NCBI GenBank assembly: GCA_965220535.1
Contig: OZ244833.1
Coordinates: forward strand, 2,418,001-2,482,000
Length of the DNA stretch: 64,000 nt
Source: HK1 sp965220535
GTDB taxonomy: Bacteria; Pseudomonadota; Gammaproteobacteria; HK1
Direction of reading: 5' to 3'
In this document: positions 35,019 through 44,744 of the stretch, piece after piece
How positions within the stretch are numbered: position 1 is the first letter of the stretch
Layout: every line of letters starts with the position of its first letter
Translations under genes and position numbers: made by a program
The notes under the pieces: model-generated
The model's input: only the letters and a program-made list of their open reading frames with translations
Database searches by the model: none
What the model was told of the DNA's origin: nothing

Positions 35019-36262
35019 TCGAGCAGATCTCCGAAGGAGTGATAGAGGACGAGATCGCCGGGTTCGAGGGTGTGCCCCTCGGGGATCTCGACCAAGCCGC
35101 CGGCCCATGTCGCCGCCGAGAGGACGTCGGATCCCTGTCGGGGGTGGATTTCGACTCGGATCGCGTCAGTTTCGGTCGGGCATTCGGTCGAGCCATCCCC
35201 TTGGCTCGGGATCAGCCGGGCGCGGGCGAATTCCCGGCGGCTTTGGGCCACGGGCCAAGCGAAGCCGGCGGGGACGGGGATCGGGATCGGGAAAGCGCGG
35301 CTTGCATCGACCCCCGATCGGCAAAGGAGAAAGGGGCGCACGAAAAGGCAAAAGCCCACTAAGGTGGAGACCGGGTTGCCCGGCAATCCGATCAGATCGC
35401 ATTCGTCGATGCGTCCGTGAACGATCGGTTTTCCCGGACGAACCGCGACCTTGCGGATGAAGATCTCGCCCATCGATTCGATGGCGTGGCGGATATGGTC
35501 TTCTTCGCCCACCGAGACCCCACCGGTGGTGATCAATACGTCGGCTTGGCTCGCCCCCGCGCGAAGGGCATCGCCGGTCGCTCGGGGGCGGTCGGCGACG
35601 ATCCCGAGATCGACGATTTCGCATCCGGCGCGTTCCAACAGCCCGAGCAGGGTGAAGCGATTGGAGTTGTAGATCTGCCCCGGGCCCAAGTCCTCGCCCG
35701 GTTCGCGCAGCTCGTCTCCGGTGGCGAGGATCGCGACCCGTATCCGCCGCCGGACCTCGACGCTTTTCGCTCCCGAGGAGGCGATCGCCCCCATCTCTTG
35801 CGGACGGATGCGGTGGCCGGCAGCGATGACGATCTCCCCGGCGCGGATATCGTTGCCGCGCGGACGCACGAAAGTGCCGGCCGCGAGCGGGGCGGGAACG
35901 ATGACGTTGTCGCCCTCGCGTCGGCAGTCCTCTTGGATGGCGATGGCGTCGGCGCCTTCGGGGATCGGGGCGCCGGTGAAGATGCGGGCGGCCTCGCCGA
36001 GGGCGAGGGGACGACCGGCCGTGCCCGCCGCGATCCGCTGCACCACCGGCAGGATCGCCTCTCCGGTATTCGGGATATCGGCGGCGTGTACCGCGTAGCC
36101 GTCCATCGCGCTATTGGCGTAGCCGGGGACGTCCGCACCGGCGATCACGTCCTCGGCGGTGATGCGACCCGATGCCGAGGCGAGGTCGATGCGCTCGCTT
36201 TCGTCGATGGGTCGGGCGCGGGCCAACAACTGCGCCCGCGCCTCTTTTACCGAGAGCATCAT
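35015..36262 (-). CDS. moeA: Molybdopterin molybdenumtransferase MoeA
   Basis: A 415-residue enzyme that inserts molybdate (or tungstate) into adenylylated molybdopterin. Seen: SAMDGYAVHA near the start, ARIFTGAPIPEGADAI, VRPRGNDIRAGE, ILATGDEL, and the GGVSVGEEDH motif of the MoCF-biosynthesis domain, then PGKPIVHG and GLPGNPVSTLVGF. Domain order and length are normal. It starts four bases after the ychF stop, with two adjacent ATGs (36262, 36259), and overlaps moaE by four bases. The pair could supply cofactor to the aldehyde oxidoreductase at 23.7 kb. Confidence 0.93.
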   Translation of the reverse strand: MMLSVKEARAQLLARARPIDESERIDLASASGRITAEDVIAGADVPGYANSAMDGYAVHAADIPNTGEAILPVVQRIAAGTAGRPLALGEAARIFTGAPIPEGADAIAIQEDCRREGDNVIVPAPLAAGTFVRPRGNDIRAGEIVIAAGHRIRPQEMGAIASSGAKSVEVRRRIRVAILATGDELREPGEDLGPGQIYNSNRFTLLGLLERAGCEIVDLGIVADRPRATGDALRAGASQADVLITTGGVSVGEEDHIRHAIESMGEIFIRKVAVRPGKPIVHGRIDECDLIGLPGNPVSTLVGFCLFVRPFLLCRSGVDASRAFPIPIPVPAGFAWPVAQSRREFARARLIPSQGDGSTECPTETDAIRVEIHPRQGSDVLSAATWAGGLVEIPEGHTLEPGDLVLYHSFGDLLD

Positions 36263-36266
36263 CGGT

Positions 36267-37358
36267 TCACACCGCAAAGCGAAAGTGCATGACATCGCCC
36301 TCGGCGACGGGATAGTCGCGGCCCTCCAAACGCCATTTGCCGGCGTTGCGGGCGGCGCTCTCTCCCCCCAAAGAAACGAAATCGTCGAAGGCCACGACCT
36401 CGGCGCGGATGAATCCGCGTTCGAAATCGCTATGGATCGTGCCCCCCGCTTGGGCGGCGGTGGACCCCGCTTTCAAGGTCCAAGCGCGGACTTCTTTCGG
36501 CCCGGCGGTGAAAAAGGTCTGCAAGTTCAGCAAGGAGAAGGCGGCTCGAATCACCCGATCGAGGCCCGGTTCGCAAAGCCCCATCGAGGCGAGATATTCC
36601 TTTCGCTCGTCGATGTCGATCGAGGCGAGTTCGGCTTCGATCTCGGCGCACACCCGTACGCACCGCGCCCCCTCGGCGCGAGCGCGCTCCTCGACCGCCT
36701 CGGCCAAGGGATTCGCCTCGAAGCCCTCCTCGGCCACATTGGCGATATAGAGGATCGGCTTGGCGGTCAGGGGGGAAAGGGCGGCGAGCCACTGTGCCTC
36801 CTCGGCTTCGCTTTCGAAGCCTCGCAGCGCTTGCCCCTGACCGAGGTGATCCACGGCGCGCTGCATCAGCGCCGCCCGGGCATTGGCCTTGCGATCCCCG
36901 GCTTTGCCCGCCTTGGTCGCCCGATCTCGCGCCCGCTCCAACTGCTCGAGATCCGCAAGCAGCAGTTCGGTCTCGATGATCTCGATATCGTCCAAAGGAG
37001 AAATCTTGGCGTTGACATGGGTGATATCGTCCGATTCGAAGCAGCGCACGACGTGGGCGATGGCTTGGGTCTCGCGGATATTGGCGAGAAAACGGTTCCC
37101 GAGTCCCTCGCCCTTCGAGGCTCCGGCGACCAATCCGGCGATATCGACGAATTCGGTGGTCGCAGGGATGGTGCGCGCCGGCCGGACGATCTCGGCGAGG
37201 CGTCGAAGGCGCGGATCGGGGATCGAAACCACCCCGACATTCGGCTCGATGGTGCAAAAAGGATAGTTTTCGGCGGCGATCCCGGATTCGGTCAACGCGT
37301 TGTAGAGGGTGGATTTGCCGACATTCGGCAAGCCGACGATTCCGCATCTGATTCCCAT
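36267..37358 (-). CDS. ychF: Redox-regulated ATPase YchF (Obg family)
   Basis: A 363-residue P-loop ATPase of the Obg/YchF family that binds ribosomes. It has the Walker A sequence GLPNVGKSTLYNAL, the ENYPFCTIEPNVG switch, and DIAGLVAGASKGEGLGN; the NxxE specificity motif replaces NKxD (YIANVAEEG). The C-terminal TGS domain (LQTFFTAGPKEVRAWT, GTIHSDFERGFIRAEV) is complete. The start at 37358 is set by the universal MGIRCGIVGLPNVGK opening. The position between pth and moeA fits the common alphaproteobacterial order. Confidence 0.96.
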   Translation of the reverse strand: MGIRCGIVGLPNVGKSTLYNALTESGIAAENYPFCTIEPNVGVVSIPDPRLRRLAEIVRPARTIPATTEFVDIAGLVAGASKGEGLGNRFLANIRETQAIAHVVRCFESDDITHVNAKISPLDDIEIIETELLLADLEQLERARDRATKAGKAGDRKANARAALMQRAVDHLGQGQALRGFESEAEEAQWLAALSPLTAKPILYIANVAEEGFEANPLAEAVEERARAEGARCVRVCAEIEAELASIDIDERKEYLASMGLCEPGLDRVIRAAFSLLNLQTFFTAGPKEVRAWTLKAGSTAAQAGGTIHSDFERGFIRAEVVAFDDFVSLGGESAARNAGKWRLEGRDYPVAEGDVMHFRFAV

Positions 37359-37594
37359 GGCTCTTTTTCCGCTCGGATGCTCGATCTTCGAAGGCGAAGT
37401 CCGGCGATGAGGGATCGTTTCCACCTCGCCGACGATATGTAGACGACATCATGAGGATCGCTTGCGCTGGCGAGCGTTCGCATTTTGTCGATCATGTCGA
37501 AGATGGAAGCGACGGAGATCCGATCGCCCTTCGCCGAGCCTTCGCCGAGCCTTCGCCGATCGCCCGACGGTCTCGTGGGCTCCTCGAAGGCGAT

Positions 37595-38239
37595 TCAGTC
37601 GCTGTCGTCCGCAGGCTCTCGAGGCGTTTCGCGGCGGTGAAGGACGGACATCGCTTTTTCGATATCGCCGTGGACGATGGGCGTCATCAGCGTGAGCAGG
37701 TGATCGATGGCCTCGTCGATCATCTCGCGCTCCGGCGTCGAGGGTCGCTCGAGGACGTACCGAATCACCTCTTGCCCGGTCTGCGCGGGACGTCCGATCC
37801 CGATTCGGATGCGGCTGAAATCTTTGCTTCCCAAACAGGAGACGATATCGCGCAGGCCGTTATGGCCGCCATGACCCCCGCCTCGTTTGAGGCGTATGGT
37901 ACTTGCCGGGAGATCGAGATCGTCATGGGCGATACAGATCCCTTCGATCGGAATCCGGTAGAAGGAGGCGACCGCCGCCACCGCCCTTCCGCTTTCGTTC
38001 ATGAAGGTGTCGGGGCGAAAAAGACGCAGCCTGTGTCCGTCGATCTCCGCTTCCGCTTCGGCTCCGAAGCATCGGGGAAGGCTTTTGAAGCCGTATCGAC
38101 TGCTGCGCTCGGCCACCCGATCGAGCAACCAAGCCCCGGCATTGTGGCGGGTGTCTTCATAGCGAGAGCCGGGGTTGCCGAGCCCGACCAACAATCGGCA
38201 TGGAGCGGACAATGGGGGAGAGGACTTGTCGAAGGTCAA
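37595..38239 (-). CDS. pth: Peptidyl-tRNA hydrolase
   Basis: A 214-residue enzyme that frees tRNA from prematurely released peptidyl-tRNA. Signatures: LLVGLGNPGSRYEDTRHNAG with the catalytic histidine, PDTFMNESG, IAHDDLDLPASTIRLKRGGG, GHGGHNGLRDI and FSRIRIGIGRP. A 13-residue N-terminal extension precedes the usual start of homology, so a slightly later start is possible. It lies between rplY and ychF on the same strand; a short CGGACT-type degenerate repeat fills the space upstream. Confidence 0.95.
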   Translation of the reverse strand: MTFDKSSPPLSAPCRLLVGLGNPGSRYEDTRHNAGAWLLDRVAERSSRYGFKSLPRCFGAEAEAEIDGHRLRLFRPDTFMNESGRAVAAVASFYRIPIEGICIAHDDLDLPASTIRLKRGGGHGGHNGLRDIVSCLGSKDFSRIRIGIGRPAQTGQEVIRYVLERPSTPEREMIDEAIDHLLTLMTPIVHGDIEKAMSVLHRRETPREPADDSD

Positions 38240-38275
38240 GACTTTGCGGAAAAAAGCGAGCGGGTCGATGCACCG

Positions 38276-38332
38276 GACTCTCGGACTTTCGGGCTTTCGG
38301 ATTCTCGGACTCCCGGATTCTCGGACTCCTAG
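38276..38332. repeat. Degenerate short tandem repeat upstream of pth
   Basis: Variants of TCGGACT, TCGGGCT and TCGGATT follow each other about six times with near-regular spacing of 8-16 bases. It lies between rplY and pth and appears non-coding. Confidence 0.7.
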
Positions 38333-38426
38333 AGGGAGCCCGAGGCCGAATATCGATATCGACGAAAGCCGACGAAGGGTATCTCCCGCTTCCGGCGGAT
38401 CGAGCGGCAGATCGCGCGGTCTTTCG

Positions 38427-39059
38427 CTATCCCTCTTCGCCTCCCTCGGCGGTCTCGGCGGCGCTTTGCTCCTCCACCTCGACTTTTTGCGGATGCTGCA
38501 CGCTGACCACCGGTTGATCGTTGTCGGGGTTATGCGCCAAGGTCATCAGGCGCACTCCTTGGGGCAAGGGCAGTTCCGAAAGATGTACGGACTCGCCGAT
38601 ATTGAGGCTGCTTAAGTCAATCTCGACGAACTCCGGGAGATCCTTCGGCAGACAGCCGATCTCGACTTCGACCAGCAGGTGGGTGACGACCCCGCCCGCC
38701 TTCTTGCCCACGCATTGCTCCTCGTTGAGGAAGTGCAAGGGCACGTGCATGTGGATTTCGCTTTGTTCGCTGATGCGCTGGAAATCGAGATGGGTGATCC
38801 GGTTCGTGGAGGGGTTTCGTTGCACCGCTTTGAGCACCGCCTGACTTTCCTTGTCCTCGATCTTGATGGTGAGGACGTGGGCGATGAAGGCCTCGTTTTG
38901 CAGCTGTCGGTGGATGCGGTTGCCGTCGACGGTGATCGCCAGCGCTTCTTCGTTGCCCCCGTAGAGGACCCCGGGGACTTGTCCCTCGCGACGCAACCGT
39001 CGGCTCGATCCCGTGCCTTTGGTCGGCCGGGCCGTTGCCAGCACTTCGAATTCGTTCAT
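38427..39059 (-). CDS. rplY: 50S ribosomal protein L25, general stress (Ctc) form
   Basis: A 210-residue long-form L25. The N-terminal 5S rRNA-binding domain shows TGSSRRLRREGQVPGVLYGG and THLDFQRI. The C-terminal TL5/Ctc domain shows VPLHFLNEEQCVGKKAGGVV and LPLPQGVRLM. It ends with an acidic tail (EVEEQSAAETAEGGEEG), common in alphaproteobacteria. The start ATG is unambiguous. It sits in the prs-rplY-pth-ychF cluster. Confidence 0.96.
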   Translation of the reverse strand: MNEFEVLATARPTKGTGSSRRLRREGQVPGVLYGGNEEALAITVDGNRIHRQLQNEAFIAHVLTIKIEDKESQAVLKAVQRNPSTNRITHLDFQRISEQSEIHMHVPLHFLNEEQCVGKKAGGVVTHLLVEVEIGCLPKDLPEFVEIDLSSLNIGESVHLSELPLPQGVRLMTLAHNPDNDQPVVSVQHPQKVEVEEQSAAETAEGGEEG

Positions 39060-39196
39060 CGTTCCAACTCCCGAAAAAATGATCTCGTGAAAGCGGTTTT
39101 AAAAACCCCGTTTTGCAAACGCGAACCCGATACCTCTTTGCGCTGCGAAACGCGGCTCGCAAGAGACAGATAGGGATCTCGTCAGTCCATGAACAA

Positions 39197-40252
39197 TCAG
39201 TCCATGAACAAAGTGCCGATGGATTCCTCTTCGTTGATACGGCGCATGCTCTCGGCCAAGAGATCCGCAACGCAAAGCTGGCGAATCTTCGAGCAAGCGC
39301 TTGCTTCTTCGCCGAGGCGAATGCTGTTGGTCACCACCAGTTCGTCGAGCGCGGAATTCTCGATATTCGAAACCGCCTTGCCCGAAAGCACGGCATGGGT
39401 GCAATAGGCGACGACCCGCAACGCTCCGTTTTTCTTCAAAGCGGCGGCGGCGTTGCACAAGGTGCCGGCGGTATCCGCGATATCGTCGACGATCACGCAG
39501 CTGCGGTCGTGCACGTCGCCGATGATATTCATCACCTCGGCCTGATTCGTCTGCGGACGGCGTTTGTCGATGATCGCAAGGTCGGCATCGTCGAGCCTTT
39601 TGGCAACGGCCCGGGCTCGCCCCACGCCGCCGACATCCGGTGAAACCACCATCAAATCGGGATGTCCGTGTTTCCAGATATCTCCGACGAGCACCGGGGA
39701 AGCGTAGATATTATCGACCGGGATATTGAAAAAGCCTTGGATCTGATCGGCATGAAGGTCCATCGTCAGTACGCGATCCGCCCCTGCACCCGAGATCATA
39801 TTCGCCACCACCTTGGCGGAGATCGCGACGCGAGAGGCCCGCGGGCGACGGTCTTGGCGCGCATAACCGAGATAGGGGACAACCGCCGTTACCCGCCATG
39901 CCGAGGCTCGTTTGAGGGCGTCGATCATCACGAGCAGTTCCATCAGGTGCTGGTCGACGGGGGTGCTGGTCGGCTGGACGATAAAGGCATCCGTACCGCG
40001 TACCGAATCGATGATCTCGACCATGGCCTCGCCGTCGCTGAAGCGACCGACCATCGCTTTGCCGAAGGAGGCCATGCGGCGGAAATCGCGGCTGGCGATC
40101 TTGCGGTTGTGCAAGTTGGTGAAAATTCGCTCGGCCAAAGGTCGATTGGCGGAGCCGGCGAAGATCACCATCGGAGATTGTTCTCTCTCCGCATCGGCGA
40201 CGGGGCGGCGATCCGATGATTCCGGCGAGTCGTTGTAGCCGTGATCTTTCAC
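39197..40252 (-). CDS. prs: Ribose-phosphate pyrophosphokinase
   Basis: A 351-residue PRPP synthase, making 5-phosphoribosyl-1-pyrophosphate from ribose 5-phosphate and ATP for nucleotide, histidine and tryptophan synthesis. Seen: FSDGEAMVEI, VVPYLGYARQDR, the divalent-metal site VLTMDLHADQIQGFF, and the PRPP loop CVIVDDIADTAGT. An N-terminal extension of about 27 polar residues precedes the normal start of homology (MVIFAGSANRPLAE), which has an in-frame ATG at 40171; the true start may be there. First gene of the cluster. Confidence 0.95.
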   Translation of the reverse strand: MKDHGYNDSPESSDRRPVADAEREQSPMVIFAGSANRPLAERIFTNLHNRKIASRDFRRMASFGKAMVGRFSDGEAMVEIIDSVRGTDAFIVQPTSTPVDQHLMELLVMIDALKRASAWRVTAVVPYLGYARQDRRPRASRVAISAKVVANMISGAGADRVLTMDLHADQIQGFFNIPVDNIYASPVLVGDIWKHGHPDLMVVSPDVGGVGRARAVAKRLDDADLAIIDKRRPQTNQAEVMNIIGDVHDRSCVIVDDIADTAGTLCNAAAALKKNGALRVVAYCTHAVLSGKAVSNIENSALDELVVTNSIRLGEEASACSKIRQLCVADLLAESMRRINEEESIGTLFMD

Positions 40253-41130
40253 AGTTCGAAAAGCTTTTGTGCAAGAGGGTCGGAAGACCGATGCGCCCGG
40301 GGCGATGGACGGATGATTTTTTCGAAAAATATCGCTATGGATTTAAAGGGTTCGGATATATCGAGCGATGAAGAGCCGTAAAACGGGGGCGGTCAACGAA
40401 AAAAGACTTCACCGCTTCGAAAAAACGACGATCGGGTCAAGATGGCAAGTCTTCGTCGAGGCCAGAGCCATCGCCGATCCGCCTGTGCGACCGGAACGCC
40501 GGTGCGCTATTTTAGCGCAAAGCGCGAGTGCTTGCCGGTGGGGGAAAACGATCGAATTCGCGCACGGCGAAGATCGCAGGCGAACGCTCGCGCGGTCGAT
40601 TCGATTGGGCCGCGCCGGGTCGGATAGCCGGAGGACGAAGACGAAATCCGAAGACCTTTTTCGATAACCGACGGCTTCGGGAAAAAGAATTCGGGAAAAA
40701 GACAATATCAGGCTCGGTTCGCAATGGCGCCGGGTCTGTTCGCCGCCGGCGATGTTCGATTTGTCGAGCAAGTCCCGAGCAAAGTCGCTCATCCTCGACC
40801 CCCTTGTCGATCTCTTTGGCCTATCGTTCGCTTTCGATAACGGACCGCATTGATTCGATCGTCGGCCTCGCCGATCGTTCGTCAAGGCTTCGGTCTTCGA
40901 AGCGCTCGTCGGGCGATCGATCCTCACGATGCGACGGCGGCATCGGGCAGCCGGAAAAAGGGTGTCGGTCTTCGAGTCGCGATGCCCCGAGAACGCAAAG
41001 GCATCGATCGAGGGCTTCGTCGTTCCCGTCGCACCGCTACCGATCGACGCCCCTTCGATGCGGCGTCTTTCGCCCTTCGTAGATCGAGAAGGGTAAAGAG
41101 TTTGTTCCCTTGCCGCCCTTGCGGCCATCG
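40253..41130. other. Long intergenic region, no gene recognised
   Basis: About 880 bases between prs and the antiporter gene. Large open frames exist on both strands but are arginine/serine-rich and match no pattern I know. No tRNA-like fold was noticed. Confidence 0.5.
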
Positions 41131-42831
41131 TCAAAGAAGCGTCGTCAGCAGCAGTCCGGCGATCAAGGCGGCGACCGATACCGTCGCCATGCGGCGAGTG
41201 CCCCAGAGGGTGGCCAAGCCCCCGTCGGATCCGAAGAGGTGGCGAATCAGCGCCATGCCGCCGTCGAGCAAGCGCAAGATGCCCCTTCCGAGGCTCGAGC
41301 GAATCAGGACCGAGCCCGCTCGAAGTCCTCGCAAGCCCGCTTTGCCCGGTTTTCGCCAGAGCCATTCGATATCGAGGTTGACCGAGGGCAGTTCCGGCGG
41401 GTAGAGCCCGGTGCGTTGCAGCCAGACGAAGGCCAAGGCCGAGAAGAAGAGGATTTGGAGTTGGGCGATCACGTGCGAGGCATCGTAGGCGCTGTAGTCG
41501 GTGGCGAAGGGCAGGAGGTCGTAAAGAAGGCGAGGCTGCACCCCGATCAGCACGCACAAAAAGGCCGCGATACCCATCGCCGCCAGCATATTGATCGGGG
41601 GCTCGGTGGTGCGGATCCCCGAATCGTGCGCGAAAAAGGCGAAGAAGGGTATTTTGATACCGGCATGGTGAAAGACCCCGGCGGAGGCGAAGAGCAGCGC
41701 CAGCCATACGATGTCATAGCCCCCGTCCACGGCGGCGGACATCACCATCGATTTGCTGACGAAGCCGCTGAAAAGGGGAAAGGCGGATATCGCCGCCGCA
41801 CCGACGATGCACAAGCCGGTGGTGATCGGCATGCTTTTGTAGAGCCCGCCGAGGTCGGATCCGTTGATGCGTCCGGTCCGAAAGAGCACCGCCCCCATCG
41901 ACATCATCAACAATCCTTTGAAGATCACGTCATTGAAGGCGTGCGCCACCGCCCCGTTGATCGCCAACTCCGTGCCGATGCCGATACCGCAGACCATGAA
42001 ACCGATCTGATTGATCATGCTGTAGGCGAGCACCCGGCGCAGATCGTTTTCGATCACGGCATAGAAGATCGGGAAGCAGGTCATCGCCGCGCCGATATAG
42101 ATCAGTTCCTCGGTGCCCGGAAAGCCTCGGGCCAAGGCGTAGACCGCGACCTTGGTGGTGAACGCGCTCAGGAAAACGGTGCCGGTCGGGGTGGATTCGG
42201 GGTAGGCGTCGGTGAGCCAGTTATGCAACAGGGGGAAGGCGCATTTGATGCCGAAGGCGATGAAGATCAATGCCCCGGCGATGCCGTCGAGGCCGATCTC
42301 CCCGAAGGAGAGGTCGCCGTATTCGCGCCAATGGATCGCCGCGCCGCCGAGCAACAGCACCCCCGAGAGGATTTGCATCACGAGATAGCGCACTCCGGCC
42401 GCGGTGGCCCGCTTCGTGCCGCGGGAGAAAACGAGGCCGGCGGAGCTCAAAGCCATCAGCTCCCAGAAAATGAACAAGGTGACGAGATCCCCGGCGAAGA
42501 CCGCGCCCAAGGCGGAGCCGGCATAGATGAGCCCGACGGTCGGCTCCATGCGAGTGCGCAAATGCAAGGAGAAGATGATCGTCAACGCGGCGGCGATATG
42601 GAATAACCAGCCGAAGAGCATGCTCAGCCGGTCCACCCGCACCGGAACGAGCGCGAGCCCGGCGATCTCGCTTTGCCACGACAAGCCCTCCTCGAGTTGC
42701 ATGAGGTTGGCGGCCCCGATCACCGGCAGCGCCAGCAGCAAGAGCATGCGAGCGCGGCCGACGGGCAGCAGCGCCACGAGCGCGGCGGCGATGAAAAAGG
42801 GCAAAAAAGGAGGCAAAGAGAGGATCGTCAT
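41131..42831 (-). CDS. Cation/proton antiporter subunit D-like (NuoM/MrpD family)
   Basis: A 566-residue polytopic membrane protein with about 14 helices of the complex I/Mrp antiporter family. The conserved lysine/glutamate channel positions are visible in FIFWELMALSSAGL, GIKCAFPLLHNWLTDAYPES and TTKVAVYALARGF, and the discontinuous-helix proline region in MINQIGFMVCG. The extended C-terminal segment, with two extra hydrophobic stretches, is typical of stand-alone alphaproteobacterial subunit D proteins. A small membrane-protein gene lies directly upstream on the same strand; the other Mrp subunits are absent from the window. Confidence 0.86.
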   Translation of the reverse strand: MTILSLPPFLPFFIAAALVALLPVGRARMLLLLALPVIGAANLMQLEEGLSWQSEIAGLALVPVRVDRLSMLFGWLFHIAAALTIIFSLHLRTRMEPTVGLIYAGSALGAVFAGDLVTLFIFWELMALSSAGLVFSRGTKRATAAGVRYLVMQILSGVLLLGGAAIHWREYGDLSFGEIGLDGIAGALIFIAFGIKCAFPLLHNWLTDAYPESTPTGTVFLSAFTTKVAVYALARGFPGTEELIYIGAAMTCFPIFYAVIENDLRRVLAYSMINQIGFMVCGIGIGTELAINGAVAHAFNDVIFKGLLMMSMGAVLFRTGRINGSDLGGLYKSMPITTGLCIVGAAAISAFPLFSGFVSKSMVMSAAVDGGYDIVWLALLFASAGVFHHAGIKIPFFAFFAHDSGIRTTEPPINMLAAMGIAAFLCVLIGVQPRLLYDLLPFATDYSAYDASHVIAQLQILFFSALAFVWLQRTGLYPPELPSVNLDIEWLWRKPGKAGLRGLRAGSVLIRSSLGRGILRLLDGGMALIRHLFGSDGGLATLWGTRRMATVSVAALIAGLLLTTLL

Positions 42832-42833
42832 CG

Positions 42834-42885
42834 CTTGTCATCGGCCCTTGTCATCGGCCCTTGTCATCGGTACTTCTCATCGGTA
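42834..42885. repeat. 13-bp tandem repeat between two membrane-protein genes
   Basis: About four copies of CCCTTGTCATCGG-like units. The array overlaps the last codons of the small upstream protein and reaches the antiporter start. Confidence 0.8.
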
Positions 42886-43163
42886 CCGGGGTGGGCGGAT
42901 GGCGGTGCATCTCGATCCTGCTCGTGGCTGTCCTCCTCGTAATAACTCTCGCTTCGCATCAACACCTTGCGCATTTCCTTGGCCACCAGCACCAGCAAGA
43001 CGCAGGCGATGAAGCCGTAGAAGGCATAGAAGCCCCACCACCCTTCGAGAGGATGGACGGCGTGGCGGTGATAGATGAAGTCGGCAAGAAAGAGTCCGGC
43101 GCAGATCGCGTAAAAGACGCGAAGGCCGATGCGGCCGATACCGGTTATAGGCTGAGGGCGCAT
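42864..43163 (-). CDS. Small two-helix membrane protein upstream of antiporter subunit
   Basis: A 99-residue product with two hydrophobic segments (RVFYAICAGLFLADFIY and WGFYAFYGFIACVLLVLVA) joined by the loop HRHAVHPLEGWW, then an acidic tail (SYYEEDSHEQDRD). Proteins of this pattern are often found beside NuoL/M-like antiporter genes in alphaproteobacteria. The start MRPQPITGIG at 43163 is favoured because upstream residues are not hydrophobic or conserved-looking. Probably part of the same membrane complex as the downstream subunit. Confidence 0.78.
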   Translation of the reverse strand: MRPQPITGIGRIGLRVFYAICAGLFLADFIYHRHAVHPLEGWWGFYAFYGFIACVLLVLVAKEMRKVLMRSESYYEEDSHEQDRDAPPSAHPGTDEKYR

Positions 43164-43515
43164 ATCGTTCGATCGATCTCCGGTGTTCGGCCGTAAAGAT
43201 CGACCGTAAAGAAGCGCAGGTTCGAGGCGAGATAGCGAGGTGTCGGTCAAGTTCGAGGGTCGATCAAGACCGATCCGGGGCGATGGTACATGGCACGGGC
43301 GCATTTTGCACGTCTTGACCGGTCGAAGGGCGGCTTTGCACTGCGCAAAACGATCGGCTTTCGAAAGGAGCGTCGCGCCTTGGCAAGGCCTCGGCGGGGC
43401 GGTCGTTAGCGTGGCTATCGTCGCTTGAAGGGAGGCGTCTGTCGACCATGGCTATCGCCTTTGCAAGCGATCTTTCGAATCCTGCGGGCGTCGGCGCACT
43501 ATCATTCTCGATTCC

Positions 43516-43578
43516 TTGGTATTCGACCCTTGGTATTCGAAGCCGGGGTATTCGAAGCCGGGGTATTCGAAGCCGGGT
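43516..43578. repeat. Tandem 15-16 bp repeat (GGTATTCGAAGCCGG-like, four copies)
   Basis: Three exact and one variant copy lie about 115 bases upstream of the hydroxybutyryl-CoA dehydrogenase start, in its likely promoter region. The rest of 43164-43693 holds no recognisable gene. Confidence 0.85.
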
Positions 43579-43693
43579 TTTTTGATCGTCGGGCTTCGGT
43601 TTTCTCGCCCCGATATCGATACCGCCGAGTGTCGGCGGATCGATACGAGGCGACATTTCAACGGCAGTCATTGTCGCAGCGGAGGAATTATCG

Positions 43694-44545
43694 ATGACTT
43701 TTCGAACGGTCGGGATTGTCGGTGCCGGGACGATGGGGCGCGGGATCGCGCAGGTATGCATCCAACGGGGCTTCGAAACGGTGCTGAACGATGTGGATGC
43801 CAAGGCCCTCGCCGCCGCCGGCAGCACCATCGAAAAGCAGCTGGCACGAGCGGTGGAAAAAGGGCGGATCAGCGCCGAGGACGAAAGCGCGGCGATGTCT
43901 CGCCTGCGCCTCGAACCTGCGCTCGAGAATCTCTCCGCCGCCGATCTTTGCATCGAGGCGGCGACCGAGAATCCCGATCTCAAACTCGAACTCTTCCGTC
44001 GCCTCGAAGAGCTGTGCTCGAAAGAGGCGATCCTCGCTTCGAATACCTCGTCGATTTCCCTGACCCGGATCGCGGGGGTTTGCGCCCGTCCCGAGCGGGT
44101 GATCGGGATGCATTTTTTCAATCCGGTGCCGGTGATGGAGCTGGTCGAGCTGATCCGGGCATTGCAGACCTCGGATGCCGCTTTCGACGCCGTTTCGGCC
44201 TTCGCCCAAGGGCTCGGAAAGAGCGTGGTCAGCGTCAAGGACAGTCCCGGATTCGTCGTCAACCGGATGCTGGTGCCCCTGATCAACGAGGCGGTTTTCG
44301 TGCTCGCCGAAGGACTCGCCGAGGCCGAGGAAATCGACGCGGCGATGAAACTCGGCGCCAACCATCCGATCGGGCCCTTGGCGTTGGCCGATCTCGTGGG
44401 GCTCGATGTCTGCCTCTATGTGCTCGATGTCCTTTATCGGGAATTCTCCGACTCCAAATACCGTGCTTGTCCCCTGCTGCGAAGGATGGTGGATGCCGGT
44501 CGTTTGGGGCGAAAGAGCGGTCGCGGCTTTTTCGAATACGCCTAA
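43694..44545 (+). CDS. 3-hydroxybutyryl-CoA dehydrogenase
   Basis: A 283-residue enzyme interconverting 3-hydroxybutyryl-CoA and acetoacetyl-CoA. The N-terminal Rossmann motif is VGIVGAGTMGRGIAQ. The active-site region includes SNTSSISLTRIA and the catalytic histidine/glutamate stretch GMHFFNPVPVMELVEL. The C-terminal dimer domain shows DSPGFVVNRMLVPLINEA and GPLALADLVGLD. The Shine-Dalgarno GGAGG is seven bases before the ATG. Normal family length. The aminotransferase downstream is on the same strand but 200 bases away. Confidence 0.94.
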   Translation: MTFRTVGIVGAGTMGRGIAQVCIQRGFETVLNDVDAKALAAAGSTIEKQLARAVEKGRISAEDESAAMSRLRLEPALENLSAADLCIEAATENPDLKLELFRRLEELCSKEAILASNTSSISLTRIAGVCARPERVIGMHFFNPVPVMELVELIRALQTSDAAFDAVSAFAQGLGKSVVSVKDSPGFVVNRMLVPLINEAVFVLAEGLAEAEEIDAAMKLGANHPIGPLALADLVGLDVCLYVLDVLYREFSDSKYRACPLLRRMVDAGRLGRKSGRGFFEYA

Positions 44546-44744
44546 GGCGAGGACCGTTTTCGAATACCTCCGATCACCCCCTTGTGCGCTACGAGCGGCG
44601 GGCGCGGCGGCTTTGGATTTCGTGCCTTGATTTGTCGGCGATCGGCGTATCGGCAAGGGGGCGTAGCTGCTTGCGGCCGCGTCCCCCGAAGGCGCCTCGC
44701 TCGGTGGCCGACGGCGATAAAAAAACTTTGATCGAGGAATATCC

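Noticed and set aside
40253..41130. Hidden gene between prs and the antiporter gene
   Set aside because: Every frame was read for motifs; none gives a recognisable or well-started protein, and the largest frame runs antisense into the antiporter gene.
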